A DNA stretch of 14,918 nt from CAZNDN01 sp964571815 (GCA_964571815.1 CAZNDN010000102.1:1-14918); one strand, 5' to 3'. Shown: positions 7,415 to 13,999, numbered from the stretch's first letter. The notes: generated by a model from the letters alone, not told the origin. Program-made: numbers and translations.

Positions 7415-8521
7415 TCACCTAGTCTCTATCCCGTGCATCGAAAAACACGATTCAAAGGCGTGAAGAATGCGTTGTGCAGCTTTGTGCCAGGAGTATTTCC
7501 TCACTATCTTCTTATCAGACCGCAGGCTCCCGTTTCTGCTCTTCCGAATCACCCGGCCTATCGCCTGAGCAAGGCTAACCTCATTTAGTGGGTCGGCGTA
7601 TTCAGCATTGTTGCCCGCAATCTCTTCCATTACAGTTCCCTTCGAGGTCACAATCGGACAATCCATGGCAAGGGCCTCAAGCACAGGCAATCCAAATCCC
7701 TCGTAGAGGGAAGGGTAAACGAGGGCACGGCAGGTTAAATACTGGTTCCTCAGATCTTCTTCGCTGAGATAACCTAGTAAGTGAACATTGCTGCTAACCG
7801 TACTTTGCTCAATGTTCCGAAAGAGTGCCCGATTTCGCCACCCCGCCGGACCAGCCAAGTGCAGAGGAATATCTACTCCTTGAACGTGGAGGATCTCCAG
7901 AGCCTTGATCAGCCTCGGTAGATTCTTCCTCGGCTCAAGGTTTCCCGCAAAGAACAGGAAGTCCTTTCGCTCAAAGCGGGAGTAAGAAGCCGGTATTTTC
8001 CAATCCGGAGCTCCATTTGGTATCGCGATGACTTTCTCGGGAGAACACTGACGTCCATAGCAATTAAGGAGTTCCCATCTGACAAATTCAGAGACGGTCA
8101 CAACGACATTCGATTTGCGCAGCACCCATCGCGCAGACCATTTCTGGACAAGAAGGTTTGACAAAGTCAGGCTCCCCGGAAAATGCAGATATGCAAGATC
8201 ATGTACGGTAGTCACCACGCCTGTTTGCGCAGGCACGCAAAGTGGGCATACTTGCTCAGGAGCCCACAGGACATCAACCTTGTGCTTCTTCAAGTGAAAC
8301 GGCAGGATAAACTGCTGCCAGAGTGTTCCGGGTAGCTTCCAGGTGATAAGAATCTTGCTCCACCTGGGATTAGTTGGCGAGTATTCAACGCGAGTGGGCT
8401 CAAAAAGAACATATTCGTTCACAGCGTCTATGCTTTGAAGCATATCTAGCATGCTTTTGAGATACCGCGCGATTCCCGTCGTCCCGTTCTTGAAAGCCTT
8501 GATATCGATACCAATCTTCAT
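7415..8521 (-). CDS. GT4 family glycosyltransferase, upstream copy of a tandem pair
   Basis: Retaining GT-B glycosyltransferase of 368 residues, first gene of a two-gene minus-strand unit. It shows NGTTGIARY (12-20), TTVHDLAY (104-111), FFAGNLEPRKN (190-200) and the E-x7-E pair E274/E282 in YEGFGLPVLEAL, all at the same positions as in its neighbour. A hand count over residues 181-310 gives 74 identities in 130 positions without a gap. The acceptor-side half is more divergent, suggesting the two copies share a donor type but add to different acceptors. The ATG at 8519-8521 lacks a good Shine-Dalgarno sequence, so the start is a little uncertain. Only 3 nt separate it from the next gene. Confidence 0.88.
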   Translation of the reverse strand: MKIGIDIKAFKNGTTGIARYLKSMLDMLQSIDAVNEYVLFEPTRVEYSPTNPRWSKILITWKLPGTLWQQFILPFHLKKHKVDVLWAPEQVCPLCVPAQTGVVTTVHDLAYLHFPGSLTLSNLLVQKWSARWVLRKSNVVVTVSEFVRWELLNCYGRQCSPEKVIAIPNGAPDWKIPASYSRFERKDFLFFAGNLEPRKNLPRLIKALEILHVQGVDIPLHLAGPAGWRNRALFRNIEQSTVSSNVHLLGYLSEEDLRNQYLTCRALVYPSLYEGFGLPVLEALAMDCPIVTSKGTVMEEIAGNNAEYADPLNEVSLAQAIGRVIRKSRNGSLRSDKKIVRKYSWHKAAQRILHAFESCFSMHGIETR

Positions 8522-8844
8522 AGTACCACTGTTGTCCCCGAGATACTATCCATACTCACCTCTCTCTCGGCTCGCTTCGTCACGCCATGCTGCCACTGCC
8601 GTTTCACCCAAAGCACACTTACTACCCTACCCTAATGGCGCACCGCCACGCGGTTTAAACACGAATTCGACCTCGAGCCACACACTTGGCACTCGAAAGC
8701 TGTATCCAAGGCATGCGGTGAACTCGCTCGATACTCGCTCTGCAGGTCATTCTCCATCGACCTATCGCCCTCAAGAAATCTCTGGGCTCAACGGGCAGAT
8801 TTCACTGTCTCATTTTGTTGGAGATAACAAAGATATCAAGGGAA
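8522..8844. other. 323-bp gap between the GT4 pair and pyrF, no convincing gene
   Basis: This is the 5' region of the GT4 unit and the 3' region of pyrF, both minus strand. On the minus strand, 8630-8746 is an open stretch of 39 codons ending in FVFKPRGGAPLG and a TAG at 8627-8629, without a credible start codon; it could be a gene remnant or part of a dispersed repeat. CTCGCTC occurs twice (8723-8729, 8734-8740). A weak hairpin, TTTGTT/AACAAA around a 6-nt loop (8814-8831), lies just after the pyrF stop but has too little G+C to be a strong terminator. No clear promoter for the GT4 genes was found. The compositional step between the polysaccharide and pyr regions falls near its right edge. 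Confidence 0.5.
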
Positions 8845-9579
8845 TCAGATTGCCGCACTACGGCCAATTCCCTCCACTATGCCCCTTGCCGCCCTCCTCG
8901 GCTCCCCCGCCCCGGTAATCGCTCTCCCCAGCACCAGAAGCGTTGCGCCCATGCGAACAGCCTCCTCGGGGGTGGCTGTACGGGACTGGTCGTGCCGGTC
9001 GGCCCCGGCGGGGCGGATACCGGGGGTGACTATCTCGAAGCCGGCGGGCACAAACGGTCGAACGGCGCTGAGATCCGGCGCCGCGCACACGATTCCGTCG
9101 AGTCCGCACGAGGCTGCGGCACGCGCGAGGTGGGCTACCTGGTCCGGAATCGATCGAGATATACCCAGCTCTTCGCGGAGCACGGCCTCGGAAATACTGG
9201 TAAGCACGGTCACCCCGATAAGCTTCGGCGGCCGGCGACCGGCAGTGCGCGCTTCGCGCGCGGCCTGCACCGCGGCTTTCATCGTTTCCTCGCCCCCCAT
9301 GGTGTGGATCGTCAGGAAATCCACCCCCAGCTCGCTCGCCGCGCCGACCGCTTTGGCAACCGTATTGGGAATATCGTGCAGCTTGAGGTCGAGAAAAATA
9401 CGGCGACCGGAGTTCCGCAATTCGGTAACCAGCGTCGGTCCGAAGCGAGTGAACTGCTCCAGACCGATCTTGAAGGTTCCGATATGCCCGGAAGTTGCTT
9501 CGACCAGTTGGGTGATTCTTGCGCGCGAAGCGCAGTTATCCAGGGCCAGCGCCAGGTAGTCTCGCGGATATCGATCCAT
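8845..9579 (-). CDS. pyrF: Orotidine-5'-phosphate decarboxylase
   Basis: Catalyses the last step of UMP synthesis, OMP to UMP plus CO2, in the cytoplasm. The 244-residue TIM-barrel protein has LALD at 11-14, FKIG around Lys37, and the catalytic tetrad motif DLKLHD (D64, K66, D69) followed by IPNTV. The phosphate-binding segments are TPGIRP (185-190) and LGRAIT (217-222). All key residues are intact and the length is normal. The start was placed at ATG 9577-9579 because the family begins a few residues before the first strand; the reading frame stays open for 17 more codons upstream but those look non-homologous. No obvious Shine-Dalgarno sequence precedes it. It lies on the opposite strand from pyrK-pyrD and is separated from them by an assembly gap, so the true arrangement should be confirmed. 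Confidence 0.95.
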   Translation of the reverse strand: MDRYPRDYLALALDNCASRARITQLVEATSGHIGTFKIGLEQFTRFGPTLVTELRNSGRRIFLDLKLHDIPNTVAKAVGAASELGVDFLTIHTMGGEETMKAAVQAAREARTAGRRPPKLIGVTVLTSISEAVLREELGISRSIPDQVAHLARAAASCGLDGIVCAAPDLSAVRPFVPAGFEIVTPGIRPAGADRHDQSRTATPEEAVRMGATLLVLGRAITGAGEPRRAARGIVEGIGRSAAI

Positions 9580-9637
9580 TGTCAAAAAATACAACCATGC
9601 GCACGATTGAAGACGTAACGAGTGGTCCAATGCGTTT

Positions 9638-9692
9638 TTGCGTGCTCAGACACGGAATTGCCCTGCAGTGGATGCACCCGGCTCAGGATACA
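9638..9692 (+). repeat. 55-bp direct repeat, left copy at the gap edge
   Basis: Begins TTGCGTGCTCAG and ends GGCTCAGGATACA, immediately before the first N. It is identical over all 55 bases to 9793-9847. A perfect repeat whose two copies abut the gap is what an assembler leaves when two contigs share a terminal k-mer, so this is probably one genomic sequence written twice. Confidence 0.95.
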
Positions 9693-9792
9693 NNNNNNNN
9701 NNNNNNNNNNNNNNNNNNNNNNNNNNNNNNNNNNNNNNNNNNNNNNNNNNNNNNNNNNNNNNNNNNNNNNNNNNNNNNNNNNNNNNNNNNNN
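9693..9792. other. Assembly gap of exactly 100 N
   Basis: A run of exactly 100 N, the conventional length for a gap of unknown size. Both edges carry the same 55-bp sequence, so the real distance may be negative (contigs overlap) rather than 100 bp. Gene order across this point, pyrF on one side and the DUF2283/DUF4258 pair plus pyrKD on the other, depends on the scaffolding being correct. Confidence 0.99.
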
Positions 9793-9847
9793 TTGCGTGC
9801 TCAGACACGGAATTGCCCTGCAGTGGATGCACCCGGCTCAGGATACA
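9793..9847 (+). repeat. 55-bp direct repeat, right copy at the gap edge
   Basis: Starts directly after the last N and matches 9638-9692 base for base. It contains the palindrome CTGCAG but no other strong internal symmetry. After it the two flanks differ. See the left copy for interpretation. Confidence 0.95.
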
Positions 9848-9992
9848 AGACAGTACCCCTCAGAGGACTTCCACAGAAGCTATCGTATGTAACGACAATG
9901 ACTTGGTACACCCACCGTGAGATTTCTTCCCTCTTTGCCGCTGTGGGCGCGAGGAGAGGTTTCAGTACGGCAGATCTTCCCACCGGGCAACG

Positions 9993-10259
9993 CTACGCAG
10001 CCTTCAGAGGCGCCAACTCATCGTTGTCGACCGATTCTTCCAGCACGCTCAGCGCTTCCTTGATCCGGCTCAGGGCCGTTGTGCCCGGCGATGTGATCTC
10101 CAGGCCAACAGGCCTCCCGGACTCATCGTAGTCAGCAACAAGCCCGTCGCCGAGCGGCCTGCTTCTCACCCTCTGCGTGCGGTGACGACGGTGAAGATAG
10201 AGGTAGGCTGCGAGCGGTTTTCCTTTTCGATACGTAATCTCCAGGTGCCTGTCAGTCAT
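9993..10259 (-). CDS. DUF2283 family protein, possible antitoxin partner
   Basis: Small protein of 88 residues. The pattern ITYRKGKPLAAYLYL, then GLVADYDESGRPVGLEIT, matches the DUF2283 family, which usually reads as ITYD..adAlYI followed by vvDyDedGrvvGiEi. A charged C-terminal helix (ALSRIKEALSVLEESV) follows. DUF2283 genes often lie beside DUF4258 genes, as here, and the pair is suspected to be a toxin-antitoxin-like module; a biochemical role is not established. I chose ATG 10257-10259 because GGAG lies 9 nt upstream inside the preceding gene; ATGs at 10265 and 10274 are alternatives. It overlaps the DUF4258 stop by 8 nt, implying coupling. Confidence 0.75.
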   Translation of the reverse strand: MTDRHLEITYRKGKPLAAYLYLHRRHRTQRVRSRPLGDGLVADYDESGRPVGLEITSPGTTALSRIKEALSVLEESVDNDELAPLKAA

Positions 10260-10521
10260 ACGCATGTTCTCCATAGTTTGGAAAGGCCGTAACCGCTACC
10301 AAGATCTGATCTTCGTACTCGGGCTCCACGATGATTGCCCATTGAGTAGACTGCAATGTGGCCAGCACAACGAACCTTCCCTGCTGCGCGTCCGGTAAGA
10401 GACCCACAGGTTTTGACAGCATCCTCCTCAGTTCAATCTCCGTAAAACCCCGCTCTTCCATTCGCTTCTCGATATGACTAGTCAATACGAGTTCCCAGTC
10501 CCACCATTCAGGAAGTTTCAT
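10252..10521 (-). CDS. DUF4258 family protein, possible toxin-like partner
   Basis: 89-residue protein. WELVLTSHIEKRMEERGFTEIELRRML (residues 9-35) is the typical opening of DUF4258 proteins: an aromatic strand, His-Lys/Arg helix, then R-G-[FI]-[ST]-x2-[ED]-[LV]. It continues with GRFVVLATLQSTQWAIIVEP (48-67) and an LVAVTAFP strand (74-81). Family function is not established; its size, layout and partner resemble RelE/BrnT-type toxins, which is inference. The start ATG 10519-10521 is preferred to the longer frame from 10551 because AGAGGTG lies just upstream. It is the first gene of a two-gene minus-strand unit, divergent from pyrK across about 257 bp. Confidence 0.75.
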   Translation of the reverse strand: MKLPEWWDWELVLTSHIEKRMEERGFTEIELRRMLSKPVGLLPDAQQGRFVVLATLQSTQWAIIVEPEYEDQILVAVTAFPNYGEHAYD

Positions 10522-10736
10522 CCGCACCTCTGGTGCTGCGCCACTGAACATGGGAGTTTATGGTCAGGAAGTTCTCCCCCATGCGGACCGTGCCCGGTTG
10601 CCCGCTATCAACTGCATTCGAGCCGTGAACGGTGCTCCATGCCGGATGATCGATCGACAGTCGCCCCATTCAATCTACGAAGCAACTTCAAAATACAACT
10701 TGACTGGACGTCATTTCAGTCTTGAGCAAGCTTCTA

Positions 10737-10764
10737 TTGGCAACGCGAGCAAATCACTTATTTT
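10737..10764 (+). promoter_or_regulatory. Weak candidate promoter for the pyrK-pyrD-rlpA-rSAM operon
   Basis: TTGGCA (10737-10742, five of six -35 matches), a 16-bp spacer and TATTTT (10759-10764, four of six -10 matches). Transcription would start around 10771, leaving a leader of about 8 nt before the pyrK ATG at 10779. This would agree with the lack of a Shine-Dalgarno sequence there. Pattern match only. Confidence 0.25.
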
Positions 10765-10778
10765 CCACTTGTATCCTC

Positions 10779-11543
10779 ATGCACTATCTCCATCCGAAGA
10801 TCATCTCCACCACGCCGATCGCCGCCGATCTCTTCGAGCTTGTGCTGCCCTGGTCGACTCAGGCGCCGGCGCCCGGACAATTCGCCACCATTCGCGTCTC
10901 CGACGCCACTACCCCCCTGCTCCGCAGACCGTTTGCCTTCTCGGGGTACAGCGAAGAAAACCATGAAGCACGGATCATCTTCCAGAAGCGCGGGCCGGCT
11001 ACGGAGCTGCTGGCAGCAAAATCCGCCGGCGAGCAACTGGACCTGATCGGACCGCTGGGCAACGGGTTCCCGCTTCCACGCTCCGGGACAAAGGCGCTCC
11101 TGGTTGCCGGCGGCATCGGTCTGGGGCCTGTTCTGTGCCTGGCGGAAAGGATACGATCCCGGGGCGGCGAAGGTGAGTTTATCTTCGGGGCACGCTCGCG
11201 CACCAGTGTCCCACGGTGCGAGAGTTTCACGGCCACACGTCCGGTGGTGTGCACCGACGACGGCAGTGAGGGGTTTTCAGGCACGGTCGTCGACTATCTC
11301 GCCACCCTCTCCGCCGGCGACTGCGAATCGGCCCGTCTCTACTGCTGCGGCCCGACTCCCATGCTGCGCGGCTGCCACGTGTTTGCGGAAACACACGGGC
11401 TGGAGTGCTTCGTCTCGATCGAGCAGGTCATGGCCTGCGGGGTGGGCGCCTGCATGGGATGCGCGGTGAAAACCAAAGCGGGCTATGCCCGCGCGTGCAC
11501 CGAAGGTCCCGTGTTCAACAGCAGAGACCTGGTATGGACCTGA
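10779..11543 (+). CDS. pyrK: Dihydroorotate dehydrogenase B, electron-transfer subunit
   Basis: FAD- and [2Fe-2S]-containing subunit that passes electrons from PyrD to NAD+ in the class 1B dihydroorotate dehydrogenase (PyrD2-PyrK2). The 254 residues show the FAD-binding motif RRPFAFS (49-55), the NAD-binding Gly loop LLVAGGIGLGP (107-117), CCGP (189-192) and the C-terminal cluster ligands C220, C225, C228 and C240 (C-x4-C-x2-C-x11-C). All expected elements are present. ATG 10779 was chosen because the family starts with a strand like HPKIIS; the frame is open for 19 codons upstream but those do not fit. No Shine-Dalgarno sequence is visible. It overlaps pyrD by 10 nt, so the subunits are translationally coupled. 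Confidence 0.94.
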   Translation: MHYLHPKIISTTPIAADLFELVLPWSTQAPAPGQFATIRVSDATTPLLRRPFAFSGYSEENHEARIIFQKRGPATELLAAKSAGEQLDLIGPLGNGFPLPRSGTKALLVAGGIGLGPVLCLAERIRSRGGEGEFIFGARSRTSVPRCESFTATRPVVCTDDGSEGFSGTVVDYLATLSAGDCESARLYCCGPTPMLRGCHVFAETHGLECFVSIEQVMACGVGACMGCAVKTKAGYARACTEGPVFNSRDLVWT

Positions 11544-12442
11544 GTGTCACGATAGGCAGGGCAGTGCTTCCCAATCCGGTCGGTGTGGCCTCGGGCACGT
11601 TCGGCTACGGCAGCGAGTACGAGTCTCTGGTCGATCTGAACAGGCTCGGCGCGATCTATACCAAAGCGGTCACCCTGCAACCCCGGCCGGGCAACGACAT
11701 CCCGCGAATCATCGAGACCCCCTCGGGAATCCTGAACTCCATCGGCCTGGCCAACGTGGGAGTCGACCGGTTCATTGCCGAAAAACTGCCCTTCCTCTCA
11801 CCACTTCCCTGCGCCGTAATCGTGAATGTGGCGGGAAGCTCCTCCGAAGAATACCTGCGGGTCGTGGAGAAACTCGAGGGCCACGAGACGGTTTTCGGCT
11901 ACGAAATCAATGTCTCATGTCCCAACGTGAAGAAGGGTGCGATGGCGATCGGGACCGACGCGACGCAGGTGTTGAACCTTGTCCGCCGGCTCCGTGCGGC
12001 AACCGCTCGCCCGCTCATAATCAAGCTGAGTCCCAATGTGACGGACATCGCCTCGATTGCCCGGGTGGCGGAGGAGGGAGGTGCTGATGCCGTCTCCTGT
12101 ATCAACACGCTGGTGGGCATGGTTATCGACACCGGGACCGGCCGCCCGATACTGCCGGCAGGGACCGGAGGTCTCTCGGGCCCGGCGATCCGGCCGGTGG
12201 GCGTGGCCCTCACCTGGAAAGTCGCCCGAGCGGTGCGAATTCCGGTAATCGGTATCGGCGGGATCATGGGGCCCGACGATGCGCTTCAGTACCTGCTTGC
12301 CGGGGCCTCGGCCGTGCAGGTCGGCACCGCGACCTTTGTCGATCCGGAAGCGCCCTCGAAGGTGCTGCGGGGAATCAGGTCGTATATTGAGGAGAAGGGA
12401 TTCTCATGTATCGACGATATTCATCGACTCTCCACCATGTAG
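11534..12442 (+). CDS. pyrD: Dihydroorotate dehydrogenase B, catalytic subunit (class 1B)
   Basis: FMN enzyme oxidising dihydroorotate to orotate, the fourth step of pyrimidine synthesis, using PyrK to reach NAD+. The 302-residue TIM barrel contains the N-terminal PNPVGVASGTFGYG (13-26), K44, the active-site segment NVSCPNVK (126-133) with catalytic Cys129 as in cytosolic class 1 enzymes, K164, N191, the Gly-rich GGLSGPAIRP (212-221) and the FMN-phosphate loop GIGGI (240-244). The pyrK neighbour confirms class 1B. The start ATG 11534 lies inside the pyrK end (10-nt overlap); upstream codons in this frame are the shadow of pyrK. Its last 37 nt overlap rlpA, an unusually long but plausible coupling. 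Confidence 0.96.
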   Translation: MDLSVTIGRAVLPNPVGVASGTFGYGSEYESLVDLNRLGAIYTKAVTLQPRPGNDIPRIIETPSGILNSIGLANVGVDRFIAEKLPFLSPLPCAVIVNVAGSSSEEYLRVVEKLEGHETVFGYEINVSCPNVKKGAMAIGTDATQVLNLVRRLRAATARPLIIKLSPNVTDIASIARVAEEGGADAVSCINTLVGMVIDTGTGRPILPAGTGGLSGPAIRPVGVALTWKVARAVRIPVIGIGGIMGPDDALQYLLAGASAVQVGTATFVDPEAPSKVLRGIRSYIEEKGFSCIDDIHRLSTM

Positions 12443-12852
12443 CGGTCTTCGCCGCGCTTCCCACTCTCGTGCTGCTCGCGTGCGCCACCACGCCGCGCTA
12501 CACACGAGAGGACAGTCCGGTGGCTCATCGGGCACCCTCGCGGCGGAAGTCTGCGTCCCGCGGGTCGACGGTCGGGAGGGCATCCTACTACGGACCCGGA
12601 TTCCAGGGGAAGAAGACCGCCTCGGGCGAGCGGTTCGACATGAACGCGCTCACCGCCGCTCATCGACGATTGCCCTTCGGCACCCGCGTGCGCGTGACCA
12701 ACCTCGACAACGGGAAGTCGGTCGTGGTCAGAATCAACGACCGGGGGCCTTTCAAGAAGTCACGAGTCATCGATCTGTCCCTTGCAGCCGCGCGAAAGAT
12801 CGGGATGACCGCCACCGGCACGGCCAGGGTGAAGCTCGAGGTGCTCAAGTGA
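12406..12852 (+). CDS. rlpA: RlpA-like lipoprotein with double-psi beta-barrel domain
   Basis: Predicted lipoprotein of 148 residues. A hydrophobic signal segment (about 11-25) ends in the lipobox LLAC with the lipidated Cys26, followed by a ~30-residue basic linker. The double-psi beta-barrel spans about 56-148: GRASYYG, TASGERFD (71-78), TAAHRRLPFGT (83-93), INDRGPF (110-116) and VIDLS. The Glu75, His86 and Asp112 positions expected for RlpA lytic transglycosylase activity are kept. The C-terminal SPOR domain of the E. coli/Pseudomonas protein is absent, making this a short form that may be targeted by other means. AGGAGAAGGG just upstream of ATG 12406 supports the start. It overlaps pyrD by 37 nt and the radical SAM gene by GTGA, so it is embedded in the operon. 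Confidence 0.92.
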   Translation: MYRRYSSTLHHVAVFAALPTLVLLACATTPRYTREDSPVAHRAPSRRKSASRGSTVGRASYYGPGFQGKKTASGERFDMNALTAAHRRLPFGTRVRVTNLDNGKSVVVRINDRGPFKKSRVIDLSLAAARKIGMTATGTARVKLEVLK

Positions 12853-13811
12853 GAGTATTGCCCCCACGCGCCTACCTCCCCACAATTCGCGGTCTGCTGG
12901 TCAACCTCCTCGCCCGCGAGCCGATCCACCCTTTTTACGCATCGTTCAAACTCACCTCCCGCTGTCATTTCGGGTGCCCCTTCTGCAATATAAAACGGCA
13001 TCATACCCCCGACCTTTCCACCGACGAGATCAAGCGAATTCTGGACAATCTCTCCCGCTCATCGGTGCTCATGACCAGTTTCGAAGGGGGCGAGCCCCTG
13101 CTGCGCGATGATATCTTCGAGCTGCTGCGCTACGCCCGCACCCGGGCATTCTACCTGCTCTTCACCACAAGCGACCGGCGGCTCCTCCAACACCCTCTGG
13201 AGGACTACGCGCATTTTATCGACTTCTTTCACGTGTCCATCGATGAAGGCCACGCCAATCTCGACATGTTCGACCTGCTGCCGGAGCTGATGAAACTCCC
13301 GACCCAGGTGTCGGTCCAGTCCGTGGTGACGCGCGAGACAGTCGATGCGCTCGAAGATAAGGTCGCGCGGTGCCGTGACATTGGGGCGAATATCGTGATC
13401 ATCCCTGCGGCGCGCATGGACGGCGCCGAGGATCAATTCCCCGACATGGCAACGCTTCGCACCGTAGTTGAAGGGCTCAGACGTCGTTTCCCCGATACGA
13501 TCCACACCCCCCGCGGCTACTTCAGGGCCTGGGAGCGGGCCGCGTGCTCCAGCGCTTCGGTGATTATCGCTCCCGACGGCCGCCTCTACTACCCCTGCCA
13601 CATCCTGGGTACCAAGGGAGCGGACCTTCGCACAACCGATCTCTCAAGGTGGCTGGGCGGTACTGAAGCGCACGCGCTGAGAAGGAATATGAAACAATGC
13701 CGACGCAACTGCGGATGGTATCAATACTACTCCATCGCATCATACACATCGGCGGGCTCGGTGATCGACAGCCTTCGTCCGATGTTGTTTCAGGGGAAGA
13801 GAAAACGGTAG
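12849..13811 (+). CDS. Radical SAM protein with C-terminal auxiliary-cluster cysteines
   Basis: Predicted 320-residue radical SAM enzyme. The [4Fe-4S]/SAM motif is C39-x3-C43-x2-C46 (SRCHFGCPFC), followed by FEGGEPLLR (78-86), the GGEP motif that contacts SAM. The C-terminal part has C233, C250 and the CRRNC pair C284/C288, with the SPASM/Twitch-like strand APDGRLYYPCH between them, suggesting an additional Fe-S cluster. The frame is open far upstream, but the real start is GTG 12849, which overlaps the rlpA stop (GTGA) and has GAGGTG 5 nt upstream; the upstream portion is only the shadow of pyrD and rlpA. The substrate is unknown: MoaA/NifB/PqqE-like and HpnH-like proteins share these features. 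The link to rlpA could be positional only. Confidence 0.9.
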   Translation: MRVLPPRAYLPTIRGLLVNLLAREPIHPFYASFKLTSRCHFGCPFCNIKRHHTPDLSTDEIKRILDNLSRSSVLMTSFEGGEPLLRDDIFELLRYARTRAFYLLFTTSDRRLLQHPLEDYAHFIDFFHVSIDEGHANLDMFDLLPELMKLPTQVSVQSVVTRETVDALEDKVARCRDIGANIVIIPAARMDGAEDQFPDMATLRTVVEGLRRRFPDTIHTPRGYFRAWERAACSSASVIIAPDGRLYYPCHILGTKGADLRTTDLSRWLGGTEAHALRRNMKQCRRNCGWYQYYSIASYTSAGSVIDSLRPMLFQGKRKR

Positions 13812-13999
13812 CCACGGCAGGGCGGGATCATTCTCATGTTTTTCGTGACATCCGGCCGGACTTCCCGGTCCCGAGGAACACGGGCCGGTAGGTGAAAGGT
13901 CCCCCATTATGGAAATTGACTGATATCAGAAAGATACCTGCAACGAAGCTTGCTTCGAATGCACTTGCGCTGGAATGAATGCTCACCGACACATTCTTG

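Larger units (their letters stand above)
9580..9992. other. 413-bp intergenic stretch around the assembly gap, no gene supported
   Basis: It contains 100 N and the two 55-bp repeat copies. If the copies are one sequence, the true interval is about 258 bp. Neither strand gives a convincing protein. The merged plus strand has a 46-codon frame (ATG 9597 to TAA at 9890-9892) containing LRHGIA, which recalls the RHG motif of histidine phosphatases, but nothing after it fits the family. The stretch should hold the pyrF promoter and the end of the DUF2283 transcription unit, but I see no clear promoter or terminator. Confidence 0.5.

Noticed and set aside
8451..8918. 155-codon plus-strand frame across the GT4-pyrF gap
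   Set aside because: Rich in Ser, Pro, His and Arg with no fold-like pattern, and both ends are antisense to real genes.
8815..9618. Long plus-strand frames (267 and 226 codons) opposite pyrF
   Set aside because: Antisense shadows in a G+C-rich gene; pyrF has all its catalytic residues.
9597..9892. 46-codon frame across the collapsed gap containing LRHGIA, like a SixA/histidine phosphatase start
   Set aside because: Only the RHG word matches; the residues after it do not fit the family and the frame ends at once. Probably chance.
12279..12848. Upstream extension of the radical SAM frame to 510 codons
   Set aside because: This part is the third-frame shadow of pyrD and rlpA; it reads as Arg/Ser-rich sequence without domain, and the GTG at 12849 has a good ribosome site.
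13059..13601. 180-codon minus-strand frame inside the radical SAM gene
   Set aside because: Antisense shadow; no family features.
13852..13888. Possible terminator hairpin CCGGCC/GGCCGG after the radical SAM gene
   Set aside because: 25-nt loop and no following T run.
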